Assembly: GCA_003260075.1 (NCBI GenBank) | Contig: QLIY01000097.1 | Span: 62,001 to 126,000, forward strand | DNA length: 64,000 bases | Reading direction: 5' to 3' | From: Phallusia mammillata | Lineage: Eukaryota > Chordata > Ascidiacea > Phlebobranchia > Ascidiidae | In this document: piece after piece, positions 51,937 to 63,179 of the stretch | Position numbering within the stretch: position 1 is the stretch's first letter | How the letters are laid out: each line of letters opens with the position of its first letter | Notes under the pieces: model-generated | Seen by the model: the letters and a program-made list of their open reading frames with translations, nothing else | The model's database searches: none | Told to the model about the DNA's origin: nothing | Program-made: the position numbers and the translations under genes

Positions 51937-52242
51937 ATGTTTTTTTAACCAAAAAATGTTAATTTTAACCAATCACAACACACACTTTTACACTATGACG
52001 ACACAAAAGAATTAAAATGCCAAAAAAACATCCAATGAGAGCATGGTGCATTACATTGTTTTTACTATATACACGTTCTGCGGCATGATTTTTATCAAGC
52101 TAAAGTTCAAGTTCATATCTATAGTGTTACCAAGCAACAACAGCAAAACAATGTTGTTATAAAACATAACTTGCCTTGGGATGATGAAAAGGTGGTTGGC
52201 GATGACGATGCAAATCCAAACACGAACAGAAAGATAAGGATT
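31674..52242 (-). CDS. Fibrillar collagen alpha chain (TSPN - variable region - triple helix - COLFI)
   Basis: One minus-strand gene with about 60 exons, traced by splice sites and phase. In protein order: signal-peptide exon (52242-52175); TSPN domain (49368-47236); 286-codon Ser/Thr-rich exon (46717-45858); a two-cysteine linker that starts the helix (45630-45489); Gly-X-Y exons down to 33924; a telopeptide exon cut by G spacers; and COLFI (32918-31674, TGA). This order is that of vertebrate type V/XI and XXIV/XXVII chains. Summed Gly-X-Y exons give about 988 codons, of which about 930 follow the N-terminal interruption; a typical major helix is about 1014, so exons may be missing at joins. 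It would form extracellular fibrils as a procollagen trimer. The exon carrying the start ATG was not found. Confidence 0.9.
33260..33480 (-). CDS. C-telopeptide exon, present twice and truncated at G spacers
   Basis: The same exon end appears at 33260-33329 and 33411-33480. It encodes [20 protein letters not shown], then GPSM and a donor; the next exon starts [11 protein letters not shown]. Both copies begin at a ten-G spacer, so the exon start is missing. The two copies differ by a few bases, as two alleles would. Confidence 0.65.
33924..45630 (-). CDS. Collagen triple-helix exons (about 49 Gly-X-Y exons)
   Basis: Exons in genomic order (low-high) include 33924-33959, 34029-34136, 34422-34484, 34544-34597, 34853-34960, 35173-35280, 35624-35677, 35914-35967, 36050-36103, 36497-36550, 36633-36686, 36843-36896, 37019-37072, 37213-37266, 37469-37522, 37621-37728, 37903-37956, 38065-38118, 38411-38572, 38631-38684, 38846-38899, 38962-39015, 39109-39198, 39267-39320, 39577-39630, 39713-39766, 39936-39989, 40238-40291, 40360-40404, 40507-40560, 40732-40776, 40838-40891, 40964-41017, 41435-41488, 41793-41846, 41915-41968, 42453-42497, 42650-42700, 42759-42803, 42884-42937, 43079-43123, 43190-43243, 43349-43393, 43724-43777, 44215-44259, 44352-44405 (repeated at 44776-44829), 44962-45075, 45333-45386 and 45489-45630. 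Most are 54 or 45 nt and begin with an intact Gly codon, the classic fibrillar exon design. Confidence 0.9.
34312..34341. other. 30-G run (gap filler) in a collagen intron
   Basis: Lies between helix exons 34029-34136 and 34422-34484. An exon could be lost here. Confidence 0.7.
43246..43341 (-). repeat. Misplaced copy of collagen sequence 36846-36940
   Basis: This stretch is a near-exact copy of the exon at 36843-36896 plus about 40 nt of its flank, placed between two collagen exons and ending at an N (43342). It is almost certainly an assembly chimera, not an extra exon. Confidence 0.8.
44253..44905. repeat. Duplicated exon-containing segment joined at an N
   Basis: About 220 bp from 44253, including the exon 44352-44405, is repeated from 44679 after an N at 44677, with almost no differences. 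Count the exon once. Confidence 0.8.
45858..46717 (-). CDS. Collagen N-terminal variable region, one 860-nt exon
   Basis: A single open exon of 286 codons plus 2 nt, in phase with the TSPN exon before it and the linker exon after it. It starts [12 protein letters not shown] and ends QPKQEILK. It is rich in Ser, Thr, Pro and Ala, with several N-glycosylation sequons (for example NISTL and NSSVS). It has no recognisable fold. It sits where type V/XI collagens carry their variable domain. Confidence 0.8.
47236..49368 (-). CDS. Collagen TSPN (laminin-G-like) domain exons
   Basis: Exons 49368-49256 (113 nt), 48575-48384 (192 nt), 48102-47824 (279 nt) and 47349-47236 (114 nt) join in phase. Landmarks: [16 protein letters not shown], then [45 protein letters not shown] and [14 protein letters not shown]. 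This is the usual TSPN order, ending with the cysteine pair before the variable region. Truncated duplicates of exons at about 47032-47118 and 47630-47745 come from assembly joins. Confidence 0.8.
50830..50990. mobile_element. Foldback/MITE-like element with 36-bp terminal inverted repeats
   Basis: Left end 50830-50865 and right end 50955-50990 are inverted copies with one mismatch (core AAATTGCCAGCGAAGTTG). The other haplotype copy of this region (about 50225-50400) lacks the insertion. CAAGCTATGTCT and CAAGTTATGTCT border a larger inserted stretch of about 192 bp (50799-50990). Confidence 0.65.
51898..51933. other. 36-G run joining duplicated flanks
   Basis: About 55 bp before the run is repeated after it (AACCAAAAAATGTTAATTTT and onwards), as at the ten-G joins. 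Confidence 0.7.
52175..52242 (-). CDS. Probable signal-peptide exon of the collagen gene, with GC donor
   Basis: 68-nt exon between a T-rich AG acceptor and a CCCAAG|GCAAGT donor. It encodes [20 protein letters not shown], a typical secretory hydrophobic core. It ends in phase 1, which fits the phase-1 start of the first TSPN exon (D-SDIIQ). It needs an upstream exon with the ATG, which I did not find. It may instead belong to another transcript. Confidence 0.5.
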
Positions 52243-55200
52243 CTAAAAAACAAAAGTAACAGCATTTGTTTTGGGGGGGGGGCCTATGACATGATATGCA
52301 ACGCAACTGCGCATTCGCGCCATCCAGCAGATATAAATAACAAAACTTAAGGCCGCAAGACGACGCTCGCAGGGGGGGGGGCAACTAAACAATTCCTTGC
52401 AAAGCGTGACTCAACTAAGTATTCTGATGTACTCATTTGAGAGATTAGCAGCCGGTTTCCTACACAGTTCAAACTAGCACAGTTTAAAAATGCCAGCGGC
52501 ATTCATAGAGGGGGGGGGGCCAAGTAAAACGTTTTGCTAAAATCAAATTATATTTTAATTGAATCCACTTCATGCAATAGTTACGCATATGCTTATCCGC
52601 CTAGTAGTTTATTGCGTTTTATGGGCCCTTTTTATCGGTCAAACTACAATTCACCATCGAGTGAAAGTAAGATTTAACAAAATGTAAAAATGGGGGGGGG
52701 GGCAAGTAAAACTTTTTGCTAGAATCAAATTATATTTTAATTGAATCCACTTCATGCAATAGTTACGCACATGCTTATCCTCCTAGTAGTTTATTGCGTT
52801 TTATGGGCCATTTTTATCGGTCAACCTACAATTCACCATCGAGTGAAAGTAAGATTTAACAAAATGTAAAAATACACAAACAGGTAGATGAAAGATACAG
52901 TACAAATATAAACAATCCTCCAAGTTTTAACCAAGAACGATAAAAGTGATCGATACTGTTAATGCCCTAGAATTGTAGTTGCTAAACTTTTTTTTGACGC
53001 GACCCAACTAAACTTTATATTTTTAGATTTTTGAGACCCATCAGCTCAATATGCCTATAATAAGCCTAAAAGTATGCTATACTAGCCTACAGGCTAAGGG
53101 GGGGGGGTGGTGAAAGATACAGTACAAGTATAAACAATCCTCTAAGTTTTAACCAAGAACGATCAAGTGATCGATACTGTTAATGCCCTAGAATTGTAGT
53201 TGCCAAACTTTTTTTGACGCAACCCAACTAAACTTTATATTTTTAGATTTTTGAGACCCATCAGCTCATTATGCCTATAATAAGCCTAAAAGTATGCTAT
53301 ACTAGCCTACAGGCTAATTTGGTTGCATTTTTGCAAACAGGGAAACGTTTTAAAAAGATAGTTTTTAAGAAAAAATCCTGTGTAAATTTCAACCAAAAAG
53401 TTTCGGGGGGGGGGCAAAATGATAGTTTTTAAGAAAAAATCCTGTGTAAATTTCAACCAAAAAGTTTCGTATATTTCACTTAACATTCCTATTGACTCAA
53501 ATCTATCCATCACTTCATTAAGTTTTTAAATCTGGCGAAAATAAGACCTTTAGCCAATATTCAACTGCCACGCAGGAAGACATGTAAGGTGTAACTTGAC
53601 CGGTTAAGTGCAAATAGGAAGGTCATCGAACCAGCTGACACGCATTCATGTTTACATGATTACACGGGATCAGACGAGATTTAAACGCATCAGGTGCCGT
53701 ACGATTGCTCATATCTTCATTACAAAGTTACAAATTCGATCTGAAGCCACTTAGAGCGACGGACATAAATGTTGAATCAAATTGCGTAGCGCTTGCCGGA
53801 GGCGGTGACTGTAACAAAAATTGTTTCCTGATATGCGAATTCTTAGCTAACTTCCGTTACACACAAAGAGTATTAACTGTAGACAAACGTTACACAGTAC
53901 ACTTTGTGAAACCTGCACGATTCGGGCATCAAATGAGAAAAACCAATCTTTCAAATAGTGCAATAGATAACAAGTATTAATATAATACGCAGCAGCAAAT
54001 TATGTCTTTTGTGACATCTGATCTGCCAAGCCAAAACTTGTTTAGGATCTAACATCAGACGCCTTTAAAGCACGTTGGGACATCGAAGAAACGTTTAAAC
54101 ACGCGTGCTATCAAACATACATCATCTAAGGACAAGATATGATCAATTGAATAAACTGATACATTCGACTCAATTTACCTTCCGGGGGGGGGGCATCAAA
54201 CATACATCATCTGAGGATATGATATGATCAATTGAATAAACTGATACATTCGACTCAATTTACCTTCCCCACTTCATTTCTTATTATTTCTCCTTTCAAT
54301 CCTTCAACTCAAAAATGAATTTAGCATCAAGGTATTTTAGCTGTCGAAACTGCTGTAACCACCGAATTGGCGCGTGTCAACTCATGGTTTATGCAATAAA
54401 AGATCACTTCTTGACACGACACCAACATGGCAATTGCGAAAATGAGGTAGTGCAATACGGAAACCTTTGATAGCAGGCGCTCGAAAGTTACATCGCCATT
54501 TGTGGGCCTTCGTCATCTAATCCTCATGACCAGATAGCGAATCATGGAGCTTTTCCGCTCCTGTTCTGCGATGCATTCTTGCTGACAGACATGTGGTGCC
54601 CGGGACAGCCAAGGACTTCCTCAATGAGTTATCGGTGACTCGAGGATTGAACTTTGCTGTCTTGGGTCAAATTTTACATTCAATGGGCGAAATATGGAAT
54701 TGAAAAGACTCGGTGATACCCTGATAGAGTTGATATGAAAGGAAACGTCGCCAAGAGCCGGGGACTTTTGCAAAGGTCAATGGGTAAACTCTGAGGCATA
54801 TGATGGTAGATTGATCAAACGCACACGTTGGATGTACAAGCGTAGAAATGCAAATGCGGATTTAGACATGTGAAGGTTTAAGAGGTGTTTGCACGTTTTG
54901 TCCCATATGACCTTATGATCCGACTAACGTTCCAAGACAAACTTATTCCCTGTAAATGGGTCATTGTAAGCAATCAGGTGCAACCAACCCAGGCCGCCTT
55001 GGCAAAAACGGCGAGCTCTTACAAGCGTAACTCTTGCTGTTCCCAGACCACATCAAGCCAAGCCAATCAGCGACAGTTGAAAGTGCGTTAAGGGGGCAGC
55101 ACTGCATAGCGACAGACGCAGTTGTGTGGCAAGGTCGGGTTACCAGTGGCAGGCGGGTTATCATAGCGCTTCCCACGCTGCCAACTGAGCGCGAGGGGGG

Positions 55201-58200
55201 GGGGGGGGGGGGGGGGGTACTGGCTAAGTTCTGACAAGAACAAGAGCTGGCTTTGTTATACAGCTGCTCCTGCAGTTTTATGCACTACAGGTGCATGTAA
55301 CCTTGGGTCCAGCTACCAAGGGCGGTTTGTGTTAACGCAACCAAGAACTTTGAAGTTGTTGGAGTTTGGTTTGCTGTTAAGTCTCAAGAAAGCGCTAATG
55401 TCGCCTATTAAAGGTCCACAAGCGTCCTGACGGGAATCGTAGAATACACAATAGATATGAAAAGCGAAAATAAAATGTCTAAGGGGAACGGAAGAAGTAG
55501 TAGAGTGCATCAATGCATTTTGAACACAAAACAGGCAAAATCAATCTTTGGTGTCCAGAATACATTACCAATGTATTTTACCAAACATTACCAATGAAAA
55601 TGTTACCAAACATTACCAATGAAAATAACGATAAAACAAATCAATAATAAGATCTGCAGCACTTGCTTTGCTTTGTACAAATTTAAAGTTGGCTTAAAGT
55701 TAACGCAATGAAACATTTTTAAAAATGGGAATCCACATTCGCAACCCATAAACGTTTTTCACCAGATGACATCACATTTGGTGTCACTGTTACATGATAC
55801 AAACGTTGCAAGACTGGGACGCAACTGCGCACGTGCACGGGCCGCCACCCAAGCCAGCAAACGGAAACGAACTGTTATCGCGGTTCAGAACACAACAAAA
55901 GCCAGCATTGTCCTGTCAAGGGCTTCAAAACTGGGTGTCACTTCCAACGAGGAACAGATGTTCTCAGAGTTGCCAAGCCCTAATCTTAAGGCGACGACCT
56001 CCTATTTTGTAAAACAACAGTTACGACAATGTGCACAGTGTTGTTGCAGATGCATTTTCACGCCTGAATACCCGCGTCAAAGCTCGTTATGTTGTCGGCA
56101 ACATTTCTATGGCGTCATAATGGATCAAAATTGACCACGTTCAAATGTATTTTGCCTATTGTTTGCCTTAAAAGGTGTCAAAGATAAAGGTAGAGTGGAT
56201 GGTTGAGGTTAAAAGTAATCAATCAAACATAACCCAAAACAAATTTTCAAGATAGCTTAGAGAATAAATGGGTTATTTATTGAGCATATTTTTTAACATT
56301 TACGGTTACGGGTCGAGCTACAGAAATTGCTAAATTTATAAGCAACGAGATCGTAACGTAACACAGCTTAAAAATGCGTATTAAATGTGTAAAAATCTAT
56401 TCCGCTAAAAATGACGCACTCTGGGAAAAAGGTGTGAACTTTAACTTCTGGCATTGGCTACCATCGTGTTGAAATAAACACTAAAAACATGTTGCGTTCA
56501 GGTATATTGTTTCACCATTATAGTCAGGAGAATATATTTAGAATGTTCGGTTATGTCCAGTATGATGTGAAATCAGACCGCACAAAAGTTCAAATTTTAC
56601 ACAAGGGCATCCCTAACATGTTCCCAGTCCCTCTATTTCCGTCCTACAAATTGGTATTGACGACGTCATGGTACTCCAGAGAGGGAGAGATATCTCTTAC
56701 ACTGCAAACATTCATCAAGAGGCAGTTTATACAACTCCGTGACCGAGCTATCGTTTTGTGTGCAAGAAGATATTACAAGCACTCGAGGTGCAAAGAAACG
56801 AGACGACATGATATTAGAATCTCAACCTACGACATCAAATCTAGGCACCGGACTTTTGGGTTGTTTGGTTATTTTTGGCAATCGAGGCATTCGAAAGCCA
56901 GGTCGAATTTCGTTGCATCGTTGTTAGGTCACAATTGCCAGGGCACGCTTTCTTCACGTGTGAACTGACTTCGAGTGGTGCGGGTTGGGAACGAACGCCC
57001 CCGCTGATATATGACACAAGAGGCCTTGCATCAACATCGGTTGCAAAAGTTTGGTGGTTGTGGTGTTCACTTGGTAAGTACGTAACGTTTTTACGCAATA
57101 TGTAAATTCTATTGACATCGAATACGAAGTATCACCAACGTCAGATAAACTTGTAACCCATCAAGCACAATGGAAAAATCGTCAACAAATTTGCCAACCA
57201 ATATTAGTAAGTTTTGGTCACCAATTCCATCTGTTTGCAATCAGTTCCCAATATGTTTCCAATATAAACCACAAACCGGCAAAAAACAAAACACTTGTCT
57301 GTGACAGGGTGCTCAAATTGAAAACTAAAATAAACTAACGTTTAAAAGTTTTTTACAGGTCACTAAGGCGACCCCACAAACCGACCAATCCATCTTCGAT
57401 CTTTCGAGAAAACTTGAACTTAAGAACGGGGCAAATGCCTTACTTTCACCAAACAACTAATTTCAATCTGTACATAAAGGTTAGGCTGGCTCAATTCCAG
57501 GTTGTCGCTGAAGACGTTCACCTCGTACAAGCGGTATTAGCGGGTTAATCTGGGCAAGCTTAAAAGATAAACCACAACGGTGGGTCTGCAAGTTTTGGAA
57601 TTCTTGCGTTGCGTTGATTGATAATATTGAATGATGTTGATAGTATTGATCGGTAAGAAATACTGACCAAGTTATTTCTATGTCATATATTTCCGATTTC
57701 CATACCAATAGTTATTCATTGGAGGACCACTTGCGCCCGCACAAGTTACTTTAACATCTCATGGTGATGATAAAAGTTGAGTTACAAAGTTAATATGACT
57801 ATGTGGTACACTAATTTAATGCAAACTTGTTAATAATTAGGTTACTTTTAAGACCGTGTTTGTGTACTTGTTACTTTAGCTGCAAAATTACCAGGCTAAG
57901 AAAACAATGCGGACAGTAACAGCTTTGCAAAGCAAGAAAAGTGCAAGCTAATATGAAAACTGTCTCGAACACACAATATAGAACCTGTTTTCTCAAATTT
58001 CTTCATTTCCACCCCATTACACAACTAATGTATTTCAGTTCACCGCAGTTCACCTGTTTACTTTCAATTAACTTTGTGTTTCGAAAAATAATCACACATG
58101 TCAAATAAAGAGAAAACACAAAACCTAATGCAATTTCTAAGATCCTAAATGCAGGTTGCCCTTTTATATTTTTATTTTTTCCCCGATTTTTAAGAGTTTG

Positions 58201-59746
58201 CGGCTAACGTACGTAAGTGTAAAATTGTGTGTTAAAATGATAAAAGAAAGTCTTGCGATGCATATGTCAAAGAAATTGAAACTACCTGCCGGAACAAAAG
58301 TACTAAATATTGTTCAACAATTTCACTGCAAAATTCACTGATAAAATGCGTGAAACCAGAAAATTCGATAACAGTCAAAATTTCTGGAAACGTTACGTCA
58401 TCGGAACAGACATCACATAGCGGAACCCAAAACCAACCAAGCAACAACGTCATTGGCCTTGTGTTGTTATGAAACGGTAAAGAGCAGAACGCGTAACCAT
58501 ATATTCGCTCTAATAGCTGGCGCATCGCAGCGACCACAGTTGCAGCTGCAATATGAGACCCAATCTCTACGCTTCACGTGGTTTCAGCACAACGCTTCGT
58601 TGACGTTGCCACCGGCAAATTACACGCTCCATTGCGGTTTCGTCACCGCTTACGTCACTTTCTATTGAGGGACGATGACGCCGGTGGCGCTTTATCGCCC
58701 CTAGCGGAGAATTTATGCCCCGGTTTTGCTCTTAAGATTCTTATCAGCTCCACCAGAGCTAAGTTAACCTCAGAGACGGAATTGTTTATTTCAGGTTCTC
58801 CTTTGACCCCGTAATCTGACTCATTTTTTCGCTGGGGGGGGGGGGGGGGGGGGGGGATTTTTTCGCTACTCGTTGGTTTGTTATGGCTGCCGTGGAGAGA
58901 AAATGTCGCCGGGAGCGGATGTTTTTTATTGTAACATTACTTTGTGCGAATCTGAAACCTCGGCATTCGCGCAACCAGGCAAATTTTGCGGAAACAGTAA
59001 TACACAACCGGGAAAGGTTTAGTAAATACGTCAGTTTGATCTTTAAGTTCTTCTCAGTCAACTCCTTTGTGTTTATAACCGGGTACCATACTTAATAGGC
59101 AACGAAGTTTGCCAAGAACAAGATGCAGTTCGTAACAAGTTTAATGCCTATGGGCAATTTATACTGCTCCTACCGCAGGCGCATCTAAATTTAACCCGCT
59201 AAGTTGTATTTGTGTATTCGGTTTATTTACGAAACCGGGCCATTTGGATTTTTAAAAATGTGCTAAAGTTTGGGAATAATCTGAAACCATCATATAGCGT
59301 TTCGGTGGGTTACTTGTGCATGCAAGGTTTATGGTCTCAAATAAGTTTCAAAACAAAAAACCCAAGTTTCAATTTAGTTTTCCATAAAATGATTGTAACC
59401 TAATAGTGAGTACATTGGTCTGGGACTAGAAGTAAATATAACTGGAACAGTGATAAAACCCAAGTGTGGCACAATGAAAAAGTCAAAGCAAGAATTTCGG
59501 ATTTCTTCTACAGATTACGGTTTTGGCATCAACCAGTTTTTACCACTAATACTTTAACCTGATACGGAGCACACACGGGTGAGACCAGTTTGCCTTAAAC
59601 CACGTGCCACGAATGTAGCCATGCGTGACGCTGCTGCAACTCTGAGCGGATTTAAACACGAATTGCATCATCAGCCGCTCGGCCGAGTAGAATCGTTTAA
59701 TAGGCATTACCGCATTAACCAAGGCGTAGAACTTAAGCTTTGTCTA

Positions 59747-59785
59747 AAACGAGCTGTTCCGTGTAAGAACGGGCTCGTTTTTTTT
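59747..59785 (+). other. Hairpin followed by a T run (possible Pol III transcript end)
   Basis: AACGAGC and GTTC pair with GAAC and GCTCGTT around a small loop, followed by eight T. The same structure appears in the duplicated copy at 60040-60078 with seven T. It could be the 3' end of a small Pol III RNA or part of a repeat. No full RNA family was recognised. Confidence 0.25.
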
Positions 59786-59902
59786 CAAATTAATTTGACC
59801 AAAAACTACCTGATGCAGTCTTGACTTAAATTCTAAGACTTTTCAAAATATACTTGGAAGTCAAAAATATGTCAGTTTTAATAAACTGGTTTCGTAGTCA
59901 TA

Positions 59903-59946
59903 TTTTTTTCACGGGGTTCGAACCCAGGACACTGCCGGGGACGAAT
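59903..59946 (-). mobile_element. 3' fragment of the same tRNA-derived retroposon
   Basis: Reverse complement of the B-box end of the element at 8244-8351 (ATTCGTCCCCGG...GGTTCGAACCC.GTGAAAAAA). The 5' part is lost at the ten-G spacer starting at 59947. Confidence 0.6.
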
Positions 59947-60196
59947 GGGGGGGGGGCTGCATCATCAGCCGCTCGGCCGAGCAGAATCGTTTAATAGGCA
60001 TTACCGCATTAACCAAAGCGTATGGCTCAAGCTTTGTCTAAAACGAGCTGTTCCGTGTAAGAACGGGCTCGTTTTTTTCAATTTAATTGGACCAAAAACT
60101 AACCTGATGCAGTCTTGACTTAAATTCTAAGACTTTTCAAAATATACTAGGAAGTCAAAAATATGTCAGTTTTAATAAACTGGTTTCGTAGTCACA

Positions 60197-60242
60197 TTTT
60201 TTTCACGGGGTTCGAACCCAGGACACTCCCGGGGACGAATCG
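60197..60242 (-). mobile_element. Duplicate (probably allelic) fragment of the retroposon at 59903
   Basis: Same sequence and same flank as 59903-59946, because the whole stretch around 59660-59946 is repeated at 59957-60242 across an assembly join. It is cut again by a 27-G run. Confidence 0.6.
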
Positions 60243-60760
60243 GGGGGGGGGGGGGGGGGGGGGGGGGGTGAGGGTCGCGTACCGTGTCTTACATATGAAT
60301 GTGCCGCGATCGCTGGTCTGCATAGACGCTACAGGGCTGATCCAAGTTATGAATTGATGTTGATCTTAACTAGGCTCTTAGTGTGGCATTTCATAAGATA
60401 AAGAAAACCTTAAAAATGATTTTGTGTACTTACGGACACAACCAAAGTATTACAACCCCTATGTTGTCCGTACACCACAGTTTGAGAAACACTATTTTAA
60501 ACGAAACAGAAACAACACAAGCCTAAACATGTGGCTTACCTCAGAACAGTATGTGACGTTATACAGGACAATAGGTGGAGCGCCGGGTTTCGGAGATCGG
60601 AAATGACGTGGTGTTGATGACGTATAAGATTCGTGATTCGGTGTGGATGAAGGATGTAGAAGATGCGGGAGGAGAGCATTGGTGGATTGTCAGGAAACGA
60701 CTCCACTCACCTACAACGCAGAGAAGTAAAGAATCTGTTTCAGGTCCTAATTTATATCGA

Positions 60761-61226
60761 TCATTTTGACAACTTGAAGTCCCAAAATACTTTTTTGGAT
60801 CCTTCACCTTTCACCCTGTTGTAGTTAAAAAAACGTTCAATGTTCCACAGAGAATCTGGGTGTATGGCCGTCAGAAAGACGATCGATGATTGTTACATTT
60901 ATCGTACAAACACAAACGTCAACAACTTACGATGACAAAACTATGTAACAAGTCGTTTTTTATAGTTTGTGCTAAATGTTTGACAAAGATAACCTATTAA
61001 AAGTCCCAGCTTTTCTCTTGTAAAAACATATTCTTGTATTGTTTTTTGCTTATGATTTGCCGGAAACATGCAGTAAAAAAATAATAGCCAAACAACATGA
61101 GGAACTTCCTTACCTGCTTATTTCCTCTACCTGCAGATTCGCCCGTTTGTCACAAAAATGCAGTCGGTCTTTATGTTCTTCAAGTGTCGATAAATCACCA
61201 AGAAGCCGCAGCAAAGCGCAACACAT
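60761..61226 (-). CDS. Candidate two-exon small protein, unknown
   Basis: Exon 61226-61114 starts at ATG (MCCALLRLLGDLSTLEEHKD) and ends with a strong AGCAG|GTAAGG donor in phase 2. Exon 60815-60761 follows a T-rich acceptor and reads VKGEGSKKVFWDFKLSK then TGA, in matching phase. Together they give 55 residues, mostly charged and helix-like. I recognise no family. It may be the first coding exon of a longer gene with other splicing. Confidence 0.3.
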
Positions 61227-62969
61227 AATCGTTGCGACCAAGTTTCGTCAAATCTTTATCCAACTTTTCAACAAAAGTTTTGATTTCCACAAGTTTGATG
61301 ACACAGTCAGGATAATAATCAGCAGTCAACTTCACTTCATCTTAAGCTCTTGTTGCCCTTGTCCGAACGCCCAAAATGATTATAGCCAGGTGGTAATACG
61401 AGTCAGTGGCAGTGACAACGGATTTGCTATGGAAGCGCAATGCCGTCAAAAGCAACGCACGTTGATAGAGGAGAGCTTCCCACGACCAAGATTACTTGGT
61501 TTCATCCAAGCGTGCACTCAGTGCGCACCTTGATTCGATCAGCCTCAAAATTTTGCAAGGATTCTATTTGAATGCCTACCGCTACCCGCTTAGCTTCTAT
61601 GTAGGACATGGGGTTAATATGCTGAAAACAGGTAAAGTAGCAAGTTAAAACACACTGTTCAAATACGGACTAAACGCCACTTAACCTATCACTGCGGTGA
61701 CATTGGGTAAATCTACCAACAACAAACAAAAAACCTTCTATGTCTCCAAAAGCGCTTTCCCCCGGAAGTGTAATTTACTATAGGAGGCCACAAATCTAAA
61801 AACTCGGCATTTAAGCTGTTTTACTTGTTTCAGGTATGCAATAATTTGCATTTAACAAAGGCAACGGCATTTAAGATCAAGAATTTAAACAATCCAACAT
61901 ATCTTTCACACCAGGTTTTTTTAACATTCCACACAAACCATAAGAGCACATATTTATAGGTCATTCACAAAGAAGTGGGCAATAATTGGAGCATATTCTC
62001 ACGAAGCAGCATTGGCTGCAACCGGAGCGTACCACTTAAACCTATTTGTTTAGCCCAAGCCGTTGGGGTCACAAGCTCCCGTGCACAACGCCCTATCCAA
62101 CCCCAAACGTCTGTGGCGAACCAGCTGGCCACGCGCCTTGGATGGGAATGTAGCATTGGGTAGTGTTATGTGAAGATACATTGTGTGTTGTGTTGCAACA
62201 TTGGCTGACTGTACGATCTGTCATTTAAGCGGTATGAGAGAATTCGGGGATCAAAAGTCTGTTCCCAGAATGGACCTCGGGGAAACATTTAAAACGACTT
62301 GCTAAAAGGCGATTTGCTAAATTTAGACTTTCTGAAATTGAGTAAACGTCCTAACAGACAAAACTTTCAAGTAAAATATATGTTCTGTAAGGGACCACTA
62401 CAACCTTTTACGTTTTTAGAAAAGTTGGTCTAAAATTGTTGGCCAAAATTAGTGTAATTTAAACACGGGGTTACTGCAACTACTCACGAATGCAGTGCAA
62501 TTTTGTTGGAAGCATAAAATTCTGTTTGCACCTGGTGATGGGCGTCGACTTAGGTGTCAATCATCTTAATCGGTCGTTCACACTACGTCACTGTGTCGTC
62601 AGGGTCAAATAAACCCGTTAGAACATTACTGAGGACCTTTCAAATTCAAACCACGTAACGAACGTCGAGTTAAAAAATAGTGATCGCTTCGCTTCCCTTA
62701 AACTACTTACTTCAACTAAAAATAATACCATTGAGTGGAGAACACTGTGGTACTAATGGGAATTTGAATGATCATTAGTACAAAAAACATTCAGAAATCT
62801 TTAAAACATAAGTGTATACATTTAAATGAAACACGTTTCGAGAACATGTAGGGATATTAGAACCAAAACAACATAACTTGAATGCCATTAATAAAATATG
62901 TTTTGGGGATTATGTTTTCGACTTTTTAACAGCATAACGTATAAGCAAATAGCCCTAATCTAATTGCAG
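61227..62969. other. Stretch with no recognised feature
   Basis: A 164-codon plus-strand frame at 61039-61533 overlaps the candidate minus-strand exon and shows no family resemblance. Otherwise AT-rich and unremarkable. Confidence 0.4.
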
Positions 62970-63179
62970 GTTGTGCACATCACAAGTAAAACCGCCTGCG
63001 CGTGCCACTTTGATGACTTTAATTGTCCTGGCAATAGAACACTGACCGTAATGACTCTCGGGAAGCGACCTAAACCTCCTAATCGGGGCAATGCAGTGCC
63101 TGGGTCAAGCCAAAGGATCAAAAGTTCAGAGAATGCCCGATCTTTGTTGGGCATTAGGGAGATAAAAGGGCCAGGCTGA
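62970..63179 (+). CDS. Candidate terminal coding exon, unknown protein with CxC
   Basis: After a good acceptor (TAATTGCAG) a 70-codon frame runs to TGA. It starts VVHITSKTACACHFDDFNCP, has a sequon (NRT), then a basic, Pro- and Ser-rich tail. The CxC spacing and secreted look recall the end of cystine-knot growth factors, but this is only a resemblance. No upstream exon of the same gene was identified in the window. Confidence 0.35.
   Translation, partial: VVHITSKTACACHFDDFNCPGNRTLTVMTLGKRPKPPNRGNAVPGSSQRIKSSENARSLLGIREIKGPG

Larger units (their letters stand above)
49369..52174. other. Collagen 5' intron with duplicated haplotype segments
   Basis: Joins at 49517 and 50662 each repeat several hundred bases. 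The second pair (about 50210-50660 and 50672-51335) differs by the insertion at 50799-50990. No exon seen. Confidence 0.5.
52243..60540. other. Long stretch with no confident gene
   Basis: Carries many ten-G joins with duplicated flanks (52273, 52372, 52510, 53405, 54184, 59947) and longer G runs (55195-55217, 58834-58856). Open frames at 55766-56134 and 56489-56968 on the plus strand show no family resemblance, and other frames over them are open too. The first exon of the collagen gene may lie here. Confidence 0.4.

Noticed and set aside
55766..56968. Plus-strand frames of 122 and 159 codons
   Set aside because: Overlapping open frames, no splice support, no family resemblance.
57481..57708. 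Minus-strand frame ending RQPGIEPA, with a B-box-like site
   Set aside because: Box deviates from GGTTCGANNCC and no A box or tRNA fold was found.
60575..60760. Plus-strand frame with TYKIRDSVWMKDVEDAGG
   Set aside because: Looks coding-like, but no acceptable donor follows and the opposite strand is also open.
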